A stretch of 19,589 bases of DNA from DATDVC01 sp036517695 (GTDB lineage Bacteria; Patescibacteriota; Minisyncoccia; Phycocordibacterales; WO2-35-19), in the NCBI GenBank assembly GCA_036517695.1, contig DATDVC010000014.1:1-19589 (forward strand), in the 5' to 3' direction. The notes under the pieces were generated by a model, which did no database searches, was not told where the DNA came from, and saw only the letters and a list, made by a program, of their open reading frames with translations. Made by a program: the position numbers and the translations under genes. The first letter of the stretch is position 1. The number at the start of each line of letters is the position of its first letter. Below, piece by piece: positions 1-6,810 of this stretch.

Positions 1-2
1 TT

Positions 3-140
3 AAAAGAAGACCGAAACATTATGATGAACTCCGAGATCTCTACAAAGAGTTTCTCCACTATTACAATCACGAAAGATTACACATGGGAATCGACTTGAA
101 AACTCCCGCTGAAATTGTTGCAAAAGTCATGGGAGATTAA
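3..140 (+). CDS. transposase / integrase core, C-terminal end (partial)
   Basis: This open frame enters from the left edge and ends at TAA 138-140, giving 45 residues. It holds the pattern YYNHERLH followed by G-I-D-L-K-T-P-A-E-I, the usual end of the DDE integrase core (rve/rve_3) in IS3- and IS481-type transposases. There the Y-N-x-x-R-x-H stretch carries the last part of the catalytic fold and TPAE closes the domain. The catalytic D, D and most of the fold lie outside the window, so the family and its activity cannot be judged. It converges on groEL with only 17 bases between the stop codons, and no terminal inverted repeat is visible in that gap. It may be a complete element or a remnant. 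Confidence 0.75.
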   Translation, partial: KRRPKHYDELRDLYKEFLHYYNHERLHMGIDLKTPAEIVAKVMGD

Positions 141-157
141 GAGAAACGTAATGAATT

Positions 158-1795
158 TTAATAATCCATACCACCCATATCAGGAGGAGTCGGTTTTTTG
201 GGTTCTGGCTCTTCGGTGATGGCCGCTTCGGTAGTGAGGAAAATAGCGGCAGCAGAAGCGGCGTTTTGCAGAGCGGCGCGAGTAACCTTGACCGGGTCTA
301 TAATGCCGTCTTTTATGAGGTCCTCGCTAAATTCTTCGATAACCGCATTGAAGCCGGCGTTTTCCTTTTCTGAATTCATTATTTTCTCAACCGCGACAGA
401 TCCATCGGCATTTCCCGTGTTCAACACTATCTGTCTGATCGGCGCTTCAAACGCGCGCAACATGATGTCGTAGCCGAGCGCAATTTCTGGGGTGGCGAAA
501 TCTCTGCTTTTCTCGCCTTTCATTTTCTTTATAACTCTTATCAAAGCGCTTCCGCCACCAGCTACAATACCCTCTGCAATAGCGGCTTTTGTGGCAGCGA
601 CCGCGTCTTCGATTTTTAATTTCAAATATTTCATCTCGGTTTCAGTCGCGGCGCCAACTTTTATTATAGCCACTCCACCGGAAAGCTTGGCGATGCGTTC
701 GTCAATTTTTTCTTTGTCGTATTTGGAATCAGTAGTTTCTTTCTGTTTCTTAAGAGCTTTTACCCGAGCCTCGATCGCCATCTTGTTGCCCTTGCCGCCA
801 ACGATCACGGTGCTCTCTTTCCTCGCCAAAACTTTTGTCGCCCGGCCGAGCATGTCGCTTGTCGCATTCTCGAGTTTTACACCTAAATCTTCGGAAACAA
901 CTTTTGCGCCGACAGTAACTGCAATGTCTTCAAGCATATCTTTCTTTCTGTCGCCAAAACCTGGGGCCTTGACTGCAAGCACAGAAAACCCGCCCCGGAG
1001 TTTGTTGACTATAAAAGTAGAGAGCGCTTCCCCATCAACATCGTCAGCCACTATGACAAGCTCCTTCTTTCCGCTCTGCGCCAAAGACTCGAGCAATGGT
1101 AATATTTCTTTTACTCCGGAAATTTTTTTGTCAGTCAGAAGTATCGGCACATCTTTGTATTCAGCTTCCATCCTTTCAGGATTGGTGATCATGTATGGGG
1201 AAACATAACCCTTATCGAACTCGAGACCTTCGACCACTTCGCTATCAACCCCAAAAGTTTGAGACTCTTCCACTGTGACGACTCCGTCCTTGCCCACCTT
1301 TTCTATCGTGTCGGCAATGATTGCTCCGATTTCTTCGGACTCGGCGGAGATGGTGGCGACCTGCCTTATTTCTTCTTTATTTTTTATTGGTTTGGCGATT
1401 GAGCCGAGTATAGAAACAGCTTTGCCGGCGGCCTCTTCAATACCCGCGCGCAAACTCATGGCATTCACACCCATCGAAGCATGCTTCATGCCTTCGTTTA
1501 TAATGGCTTGAGCTAAAACAACTGAAGTCGTGGTGCCATCACCCGCCACGTCATTGGTCTTGTTGGCAACCTCTTTTATTATTTCGGCACCCATATTCTC
1601 AAACTTGTCCTTGAGAGAAATTTCTTTGGCGATAGAAACTCCGTCATTTGTAATAGTCGGCGCGCCATAACCCTTGTCGAGCACCACATTTCTCCCTCTG
1701 GGACCTATAGTTACCTTCACCACATTGGCTACAGCGTCCACTCCCCTTTTCAGAGATCTCCTTGCGTCTTCGTTAAATAAAATTGCTTTTGCCAT
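158..1795 (-). CDS. groEL: chaperonin GroEL (60 kDa)
   Basis: This 545-residue protein is a full-length group I chaperonin, the ATP-driven double-ring folding chamber of the cytoplasm. The N-terminus (A-K-A-I-L-F-N-E-D-A-R) and the nucleotide-binding signatures G-P-R-G-R-N-V-V-L near residue 32 and GDGTTTSVVLAQ near residue 86 are intact. So are the apical-domain stretch around G-R-G/A-P-G-F-G-D-R and the equatorial A-A-V-E-E-G-like element, here A-A-I-A-E-G-I-V-A-G-G-G. The flexible C-terminal tail is short and proline- and lysine-rich, ending in one GGM unit (G-G-M-D-Y) rather than the repeated GGM of E. coli. The gene lies 34 bases downstream of groES on the same strand and is surely co-transcribed with it. 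No HrcA-type CIRCE repeat is visible upstream of the pair. Confidence 0.98.
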   Translation of the reverse strand: MAKAILFNEDARRSLKRGVDAVANVVKVTIGPRGRNVVLDKGYGAPTITNDGVSIAKEISLKDKFENMGAEIIKEVANKTNDVAGDGTTTSVVLAQAIINEGMKHASMGVNAMSLRAGIEEAAGKAVSILGSIAKPIKNKEEIRQVATISAESEEIGAIIADTIEKVGKDGVVTVEESQTFGVDSEVVEGLEFDKGYVSPYMITNPERMEAEYKDVPILLTDKKISGVKEILPLLESLAQSGKKELVIVADDVDGEALSTFIVNKLRGGFSVLAVKAPGFGDRKKDMLEDIAVTVGAKVVSEDLGVKLENATSDMLGRATKVLARKESTVIVGGKGNKMAIEARVKALKKQKETTDSKYDKEKIDERIAKLSGGVAIIKVGAATETEMKYLKLKIEDAVAATKAAIAEGIVAGGGSALIRVIKKMKGEKSRDFATPEIALGYDIMLRAFEAPIRQIVLNTGNADGSVAVEKIMNSEKENAGFNAVIEEFSEDLIKDGIIDPVKVTRAALQNAASAAAIFLTTEAAITEEPEPKKPTPPDMGGMDY

Positions 1796-1829
1796 ATCTT
1801 TATTTCGTAGTTATTCGTTAATAAATTCG

Positions 1830-2201
1830 TTACTTCGTATTTATCACAGCCAGTATATTTTCTTCTTTCAATATATAGTATTCTTCCCCCTCAATCTTTA
1901 CTTCATCATACCCATACCGAGAGAAAACCACCCTGTCTCCCACCCTCACCGACATCGGCACCCTCTTGCCATCATCAAATTTTCCTTCGCCTACGGCAAT
2001 GATGGTCCCCTGTTCTGGTTTCTCTTTGCTTACAGTGTCGGGAATGATGATGCCGGACACCGTCGTAGTCATCTCTTCCGGAGAAAGGGGTTTAAGGATA
2101 ACCCTATCTCCAAGGGGAATTATTTTTGAATTATTTTTTACGCTTGCTTTTGGCGCGCGAGAAATCTTTTTTTTGGATTTTGGTTTGGCTTTCTTTTTCA
2201 T
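1830..2201 (-). CDS. groES: co-chaperonin GroES with a basic N-terminal tail
   Basis: This is the 10-kDa lid of the GroEL chamber. The conserved body begins at about residue 26 with I-I-P-L-G-D-R-V-I-L-K-P, includes the mobile-loop region T-T-T-V-S-G-I-I-I-P and the E-G-K/F...R-V-G-D-R-V-V-F segment, and ends I-L-A-V-I. I chose ATG 2199-2201 (123 residues). A GTG two codons earlier (2205-2207) is possible and would give 125 residues. Usual GroES proteins are about 95-100 residues. The extra N-terminal segment of about 25 residues is very basic (K-K-K-A-K-P-K-S-K-K-K) and looks disordered. groEL follows 34 bases downstream. A TATAAT hexamer lies 45 bases upstream of the chosen start. Confidence 0.96.
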   Translation of the reverse strand: MKKKAKPKSKKKISRAPKASVKNNSKIIPLGDRVILKPLSPEEMTTTVSGIIIPDTVSKEKPEQGTIIAVGEGKFDDGKRVPMSVRVGDRVVFSRYGYDEVKIEGEEYYILKEENILAVINTK

Positions 2202-2245
2202 AAACACTAAATATTAAAGCTTATAATGTCGGATTTACGGCTCGA

Positions 2246-2251
2246 ATTATA
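2246..2251 (-). promoter_or_regulatory. -10 element of the groES-groEL promoter
   Basis: On the minus strand this reads TATAAT exactly, and would start transcription near 2240, giving a leader of about 38 bases. No good -35 lies at the right distance (TTCTTT at 16 bases is poor). Another near-consensus hexamer, TATAAG, lies closer to the gene (2220-2225). No CIRCE or other long inverted repeat is present, so heat-shock control by HrcA is not supported by the sequence. Confidence 0.5.
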
Positions 2252-2336
2252 GGACATTTGGACAAAAAAAGAACTTGACACAAACCTTATGTTGTTACAA
2301 AATTTTATATCTTTGTTATCTGTCTATTTTGACTGA

Positions 2337-2364
2337 TTGCCAAAAATTAAATAACTGCTATACT
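2337..2364 (+). promoter_or_regulatory. promoter of secG (and downstream genes)
   Basis: TTGCCA (2337-2342) and TATACT (2359-2364) are separated by 16 bases, and TG at 2356-2357 makes an extended -10. Each hexamer matches the sigma-70 consensus at five of six positions. Transcription would begin near 2371, only about 12 bases before the secG ATG. A perfect TTGACA at 2275-2280 is a second candidate -35, but its best partner at 17 bases (CAAAAT) is weaker. Confidence 0.6.
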
Positions 2365-2382
2365 GGTTCGCATATACGTCAG

Positions 2383-2595
2383 ATGTTATCTTATATTCAA
2401 ATAATATCAGGAGTTTTGCTGTGCGGTCTCATACTTATACAACAGTCCGAAAGCGCTCTTGGGAGCGCCTTTGGAGGAAGTGGTATGGACAGCGCACCAA
2501 GAACCAGAAGAGGCCCAGAGCTTTGGATTTTTAGAAGCACCATAGTGGTGGCCTGTCTTTTTGTTGGATTTTCAGTGGTAAATTTGCTATACTAA
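2383..2595 (+). CDS. secG: preprotein translocase subunit SecG
   Basis: This 70-residue membrane protein fits SecG, the small accessory subunit of the SecYEG channel. Two membrane spans (about residues 3-19 and 47-68) bracket a loop with the SecG hallmark L-I-L-I-Q-Q-S-E followed by a glycine/serine-rich stretch A-L-G-S-A-F-G-G-S-G. I chose ATG 2383-2385. A longer frame starting with TTG at 2275 would run through the promoter and adds 36 residues unlike SecG. The protein is near the lower size limit of the family. It heads a plus-strand run with the substrate-binding protein (30 bases later) and RNase J. Identification is from topology and loop motif, which is reliable for SecG. Confidence 0.9.
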   Translation: MLSYIQIISGVLLCGLILIQQSESALGSAFGGSGMDSAPRTRRGPELWIFRSTIVVACLFVGFSVVNLLY

Positions 2596-2625
2596 AGATT
2601 CGACGACTCCTTTCTAACTAATTTA

Positions 2626-4386
2626 ATGAAACCTAACAGCAAAATAGCATCCTTTTTTAATGCGATATTCGTAAATTTCAGACACGTTGGGGTTGTCTTG
2701 AAAATAGAAAAAGTGGTGAAAAAAATGGCGCCAGCAGAGAAAATATTGTTCTCTGTTTGCGCGGCAACCTTTGCCGTAAGCGCTTTAGTCCTCCTTTTTA
2801 GGGTACATAGTTCCTTTCTGGTTGAAATCCCAAGTTTTGGCGGATCTTTCACGGAAGGATCAGTGGGATCGCCGAGGTTTATAAACCCCGTGCTAGCAAT
2901 CTCCGACACGGACAAAGATTTGGCATCTCTTGTATACGCTGGGCTGATTAAAATGGATGATTCCGGAGCTTTTGTCCCAGACCTTGCCGAATCATACGAA
3001 GTGCTTGAGGGGGGCACAGTCTATTATGCCACACTTAAAGAAGATGCTTATTTTCACGATGGAGAAAAAGTAACAACCGACGACATAATCTTTACATTAA
3101 ACAAAATAACTGACCCGACCGTCAAAAGTCCAAGGGCCGTAAGTTGGTCTGGAGTAAGTGTTGAAAAAATCAGCGACAGAGAGATACGATTCACCTTGAG
3201 CAAGTCTTATGCGCCGTTCCTTGAAGCGATGACTGTGGGGATACTGCCAAAACATATTTGGGAAAAAGCATCTTCAGAAGAATTCCCTTTCAGCGAATTC
3301 AATATAAATCCAGTTGGCTCCGGACCATATAAAATAAAGAAAGTTGTCAGGAACGGCGGGGGGATACCCACATCAATAACACTTTCCGCATTCCAAAATT
3401 ACGCCCTAGGTTCTCCAAAAATAAAAACGATAAACTTAAAATTTTTTCAGAACGAGAACGAACTCTATCGAGCATATAAAGATCGGGAGATAGACAGCAT
3501 GGTCGGCTTAAGCCCCGTTACCGCAAAAAAGCTTGAGCAAGAAAATACTTTATCAGAAGAATCCTCCCTACCAAGAGTGTTTGGGCTGTTTTTCAATCAG
3601 AACACCGCCACAGTGCTATTAAACAGAGAAGTCAGAGAAGCGCTAGATGTATCAGCGCCGAAACAACAGATCGTAGACGAGGTGCTATTTGGTTTTGGCA
3701 AGCCATTAAACGGCCCCACCCCAGACAATGTTGAGAACAATCCGGAAATGGCAGTCGGCAACATGGAAAAAGCCAAGGAAATACTTTCCCAAAGTGGATG
3801 GTCACCAAATGAAGAAGGTGTTCTTACAAAAAAAACAAAATCCGGAACAGAAATTTTAAAGTTTGCAATAACCACTTCCGACTCGCCCGAACTTAAAAGC
3901 GCCGCTTCCATTTTAAAAGAGACTTGGAAAAATCTCGGAGCAGAGATCGACATCAAAGTATTCGAAGCTGGAGATTTGAGCCAAAACATAATAAAAGGCC
4001 GTAAATATGACGCTCTCCTTTTCGGCGAAGTGGTGAGCAATAAAAGCGACTTGTACCCTTTTTGGCACTCTTCGGAGAGGAATGACCCCGGACTAAACAT
4101 CGCCCTTTACGCAAACATTACAGCGGATAAGCTACTTGAAGAAATGCGAGAGGATCTAAACGTTGAAAATGAGAGAGAAAAGAGAGAAGCTCTTGTCGCT
4201 GAAATAAAAAGTGACTTGCCGGCAGTGTTTTTGTTCTCTCCCGATTTGCTTTACGTAAGACCAGAAAAAGTAAAAAACTTGTCCTTAAAAAATATTTCTT
4301 CGCCGAGCGAAAGATTTACCTCGATACAAAAGTGGTTTATAGAAACCGACAAAGTCTGGGAAATTTTCGCCGATAGATCAACTTAA
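2626..4386 (+). CDS. membrane-anchored peptide ABC transporter substrate-binding protein (SBP_bac_5 family)
   Basis: The 586-residue protein has a short basic cytoplasmic start, one membrane span at about 42-60 (S-V-C-A-A-T-F-A-V-S-A-L-V-L-L-F) and a long extracellular body typical of family 5 (DppA/OppA-like) solute-binding proteins. The family pattern is visible: S-P-R-F-I-N-P-V near 82 (the N-P start of the mature domain), L-A-E-S-Y-E near 119, F-H-D-G-E-K-V-T-T-D-D near 141, and a central V-G-S-G-P-Y-K-I near 227. There is no lipobox cysteine, so it is held by an uncleaved signal anchor rather than a lipid. No permease or ATPase gene is in the window, so transport is not shown. The secG - substrate-binding protein - RNase J order is one I associate with Parcubacteria. 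Confidence 0.88.
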   Translation: MKPNSKIASFFNAIFVNFRHVGVVLKIEKVVKKMAPAEKILFSVCAATFAVSALVLLFRVHSSFLVEIPSFGGSFTEGSVGSPRFINPVLAISDTDKDLASLVYAGLIKMDDSGAFVPDLAESYEVLEGGTVYYATLKEDAYFHDGEKVTTDDIIFTLNKITDPTVKSPRAVSWSGVSVEKISDREIRFTLSKSYAPFLEAMTVGILPKHIWEKASSEEFPFSEFNINPVGSGPYKIKKVVRNGGGIPTSITLSAFQNYALGSPKIKTINLKFFQNENELYRAYKDREIDSMVGLSPVTAKKLEQENTLSEESSLPRVFGLFFNQNTATVLLNREVREALDVSAPKQQIVDEVLFGFGKPLNGPTPDNVENNPEMAVGNMEKAKEILSQSGWSPNEEGVLTKKTKSGTEILKFAITTSDSPELKSAASILKETWKNLGAEIDIKVFEAGDLSQNIIKGRKYDALLFGEVVSNKSDLYPFWHSSERNDPGLNIALYANITADKLLEEMREDLNVENEREKREALVAEIKSDLPAVFLFSPDLLYVRPEKVKNLSLKNISSPSERFTSIQKWFIETDKVWEIFADRST

Positions 4387-4402
4387 AATTATAATTAAAT
4401 TC

Positions 4403-6268
4403 ATGGCTCTAAATAAAAAGCACGGGACTATACGAAGCTTTCATGCAAACGAAAGTTCATCCCCAAAAACATCCGGCCCCAGAAAATTTGCTCGAAAGAG
4501 CTTTTCAAGCGTTGCCAGCAAGTTTTCCAGACGCAAACCGACTCATCCGCAAAGAAGTGTCCCCCTGAAAACACGCGCAACCATTTCCACAATCCCCCAA
4601 GTTGGAGATAACATAAGAATAATACCACTTGGCGGCGTTGAAGAAATCGGTCGCAACATGACAGCAATTGAAATCGGGGAGGATATTATAGTGGTAGACG
4701 CCGGTTTTCAATTTAAAGATGAAGATTCTCCCGGTATTGACTATATTTTGCCGAACACCAAGTACCTGGAAGAGAGACAGGAGAGGATCCGCGGAGTATT
4801 CATCACCCACGGGCACCTTGACCACATCGGTGGCATACCTTACATAATCGACAGGATTGGGTACCCGACCGTCTACACCAGACAGTTTGGAGCCATAATG
4901 ATAAAAAAGAGACAGGAAGAATTTCCTCACTTGAAACCCTTGGACATAAAAGTCATCGAGGGAGACGAAAAAATAATCTGCGGAAAAATAAAAGTTTCGA
5001 CCTTCCCCATTTCTCACACCATACCCGACTCTATGGGCCTCATAATCGAAACCTCTCACGGGAACATTGTGTTTATAGAAGACGTCCGCGTAGACAACAT
5101 AAAGGGAGTGCCCACGCAAGAAGAAGAAAAGCAATACGAGAGATTCAAAAATATGAATGTGCTCCTTCTTACGATGGACTCCACAAGCATCGAAAAGCAG
5201 GGCTTTTCACTTTCTGAAAATGTAGTAGCCGAAAACATAGAGAGGTTTATCAAAGAAACAAAAGCGCGCCTCATCATCGGCACCTTCGCTTCACAGGTAG
5301 AGAGGATTATTTCCATCATAAAAACCGCCGAAAAATACGGCAAAAAAATAGTTGTCGAGGGTAGAAGCATGAAAGCTAACCTGGAGATAATAAAGCAGTT
5401 GAAACTTGCCGAGATAAAAAATGTTGTGCCGATCGAAGAAATTGAAAATTATCCTCCGGACAGAATTGTGATGTTGGTGACCGGCGCTCAAGGAGAAGAG
5501 TTTGCCGCTCTCATGCGCATCGCAAACAAAACTCACAAATACGTGCGTCTTAAGCCGACTGATACCATTCTTCTTTCTTCTTCCATCATCCCAACCAACC
5601 ACAAGGCAATAGTGAAGCTCAAAGACAATCTATACAGATCGGAAGCAAAGGTGGTCACATATTTGGATTCCGACATCCACGCCTCCGGACACGGCAATCG
5701 CGACGAGCTCAAGTGGATACACCAGCATATAAAATATAAATTCTTCATGCCGGTGCACGGCAATCACTACATGCTCTGCCAGCACGCCGAACTCGCCCAA
5801 TCTTTAGGCGCTCCAAAAGAAAATGTGGTCATTCCCGACAACGGATCAATCATAGAGATATACGACAAAGGAGAGAAAATCAAAATATTGAAAGAAAAAG
5901 CGCCGAGCGACTTGGTGACCGTTGATGGATTTGCGATCGGCGACGTGCAGGAAGTTGTGTTGCGAGACAGAAAAATGCTTGCTGATGACGGCATGTTTGT
6001 CATAGTGGCTATCTTGGATTTAAAAACAGGCAGACTTAGAAAATCGCCGGACTTGATCTCAAGGGGCTTCATCTATCTTCGCGAGTCGCAAGACCTTTTG
6101 AATCAAACCAGACTCATCATTAAAAAAACAGTTGAAGATTCGACCAGAGGCATGAATCCCATAAACTTCGACTACATAAAACAAAATGTGTCTGATGCGG
6201 TCGCCCGCTTTCTTTTCCAGCAAACCGCAAAACACCCGATTGTCATCCCAGTAGTGTTGGGGGTTTAG
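4403..6268 (+). CDS. rnj: ribonuclease J
   Basis: This 621-residue enzyme is a metallo-beta-lactamase/beta-CASP ribonuclease that acts as a 5' exonuclease and endonuclease in RNA processing and decay. The start of the fold is P-L-G-G-V-E-E-I-G-R-N at 75-85, the zinc motif THGHLDH is at 135-141, H-T-I-P-D-S is at 205-210, and the metal-ligand aspartate lies in I-E-D-V-R-V-D near 226. The beta-CASP part carries M-D-S-T-S and the C-terminal H-A-S-G-H-G-N...P-V-H-G-N motifs. Where many RNase J proteins have G-D-F-K-x-D this one has E-D-V-R-V-D; the aspartates are kept. The first 60 residues are basic, Ser/Pro-rich and probably disordered. The gene starts 16 bases after the substrate-binding protein and is probably co-transcribed. 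Confidence 0.96.
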   Translation: MALNKKHGTIRSFHANESSSPKTSGPRKFARKSFSSVASKFSRRKPTHPQRSVPLKTRATISTIPQVGDNIRIIPLGGVEEIGRNMTAIEIGEDIIVVDAGFQFKDEDSPGIDYILPNTKYLEERQERIRGVFITHGHLDHIGGIPYIIDRIGYPTVYTRQFGAIMIKKRQEEFPHLKPLDIKVIEGDEKIICGKIKVSTFPISHTIPDSMGLIIETSHGNIVFIEDVRVDNIKGVPTQEEEKQYERFKNMNVLLLTMDSTSIEKQGFSLSENVVAENIERFIKETKARLIIGTFASQVERIISIIKTAEKYGKKIVVEGRSMKANLEIIKQLKLAEIKNVVPIEEIENYPPDRIVMLVTGAQGEEFAALMRIANKTHKYVRLKPTDTILLSSSIIPTNHKAIVKLKDNLYRSEAKVVTYLDSDIHASGHGNRDELKWIHQHIKYKFFMPVHGNHYMLCQHAELAQSLGAPKENVVIPDNGSIIEIYDKGEKIKILKEKAPSDLVTVDGFAIGDVQEVVLRDRKMLADDGMFVIVAILDLKTGRLRKSPDLISRGFIYLRESQDLLNQTRLIIKKTVEDSTRGMNPINFDYIKQNVSDAVARFLFQQTAKHPIVIPVVLGV

Positions 6269-6277
6269 TGTCATTTC

Positions 6278-6332
6278 TTTTAACCCCACCCCCTCGCTTT
6301 GCTCGGCACCCTCCCCTTGTCAGAGGAGGGAA
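6278..6332. repeat. left inverted repeat of the DUF559 unit
   Basis: It begins ten bases after the RNase J stop codon. Inside it CCCTCC (6309-6314) can pair with GGAGGG (6325-6330) to form a hairpin with a 10-base loop. Compared with the right arm it has one G-to-A change in this stem and a different, longer sequence between 6288 and 6304. Confidence 0.75.
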
Positions 6333-6348
6333 GGCGCGAGCACACACG

Positions 6349-6699
6349 TTATAAAAAAATCCGTACCTTCTTCAGTACTTTCTCTATATTTTCTTCAATC
6401 TCTAAATTCCTAAATCTCAAAACTTTAAAACCGAGTTCTTTAAGAAATTTGTCTCTAACCAAATCGTATTCTTTTGCCTCTATCTTGTTGTGTATCTCAC
6501 CGTCAAGTTCAATAATCAAATTTTTCTCTTTGCAATAAAAATCTACAATATAGCCTCCTATGCTATGTTGTCTCCTAAACTTTATCCCCAGTCTTTTATC
6601 CTTCAAATACCACCACAATTTTTCTTCTTGGGGAGTCTGATTTTTCCTTAATTCTTTTCTGCGATCAAGCAGTTTTTGTATGTTGTGAATTTTTATCAC
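6349..6699 (-). CDS. DUF559 domain protein, PD-(D/E)XK endonuclease-like
   Basis: This 116-residue protein matches the DUF559 family, a very-short-patch-repair (Vsr)-like branch of the PD-(D/E)XK nuclease fold. In order one sees the N-terminal R-K-E-L-R-K-N-Q-T-P-Q-E-E-K-L-W (about 14-29), F-R-R-Q-H-S-I-G-G-Y (41-50), then the putative metal site D53 and E64-x-D66 in I-V-D-F-Y-C...I-E-L-D-G-E-I-H, and V-L-R-F-R-N near 93. It is complete for the family. The start is GTG 6697-6699, because an in-frame TAG lies three codons upstream. The gene is alone on its strand here and sits inside an inverted-repeat unit, so it is likely the only protein of that unit. Cutting or nicking activity and substrate are unknown. 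Confidence 0.9.
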   Translation of the reverse strand: MIKIHNIQKLLDRRKELRKNQTPQEEKLWWYLKDKRLGIKFRRQHSIGGYIVDFYCKEKNLIIELDGEIHNKIEAKEYDLVRDKFLKELGFKVLRFRNLEIEENIEKVLKKVRIFL

Positions 6700-6721
6700 T
6701 ACACTCTAGAGTATCGCGGTT

Positions 6722-6771
6722 TTCCCTCCCCTGACAAGGGGAGGGTGCCCGTAGGGCGGGTGGGGTTAAAA
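6722..6771. repeat. right inverted repeat of the DUF559 unit
   Basis: It contains a perfect 8-bp hairpin: CCCTCCCC (6724-6731), loop TGACAA, GGGGAGGG (6738-6745). A second small stem GCCC-GTA-GGGC follows at 6747-6757. Together with the left arm it could fold the whole unit into one long stem. Confidence 0.75.
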
Positions 6772-6774
6772 TAT

Positions 6775-6802
6775 TTGAAATACCAAAATTCTAAAGTAGA
6801 AT
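6775..6802 (+). promoter_or_regulatory. promoter of the MFS gene, nearly leaderless
   Basis: TTGAAA (6775-6780) and TAGAAT (6797-6802), each one mismatch from consensus, are 16 bases apart. The start point would be near 6809, two bases before the ATG, so the message would have almost no leader. The promoter lies just outside the right repeat of the DUF559 unit. Confidence 0.5.
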
Positions 6803-6810
6803 TAATACTT

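Larger units (their letters stand above)
6278..6771. mobile_element. DUF559 gene bracketed by 50-55 bp inverted repeats (putative element)
   Basis: Two long inverted repeats face each other, 6278-6332 and 6722-6771, and enclose only the DUF559 gene. Ten bases match at each outer tip (TTTTAACCCC / GGGGTTAAAA) and a 19-base core is identical (6305-6323 against 6731-6749). The arms differ in one internal hairpin region. No clear target-site duplication is seen outside the tips. The unit sits exactly between RNase J and the MFS gene and breaks neither. Calling it mobile is inference from its architecture and from my recollection of similar units around DUF559 genes in CPR contigs. Confidence 0.6.

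Noticed and set aside
492..1208. Long plus-strand open frame of 238 codons inside groEL
   Set aside because: It lies antisense to a certain gene, is rich in Ser/Pro/Phe as expected from the complement of groEL codons, and has no recognisable domain. The same holds for other antisense frames such as 3597-4100, 4505-5134, 9567-10103 and 14333-14785.
2208..2336. CIRCE (HrcA operator) upstream of groES
   Set aside because: I looked for TTAGCACTC-N9-GAGTGCTAA and near matches on both strands and saw none.
2275..2382. Longer SecG starting with TTG at 2275
   Set aside because: The added 36 residues do not resemble SecG, and the extension covers the best promoter.
6278..6332. Left inverted repeat as the terminator of RNase J
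   Set aside because: The hairpin is not followed by a T-run on either strand, and its match to the right arm explains it better as a repeat end.
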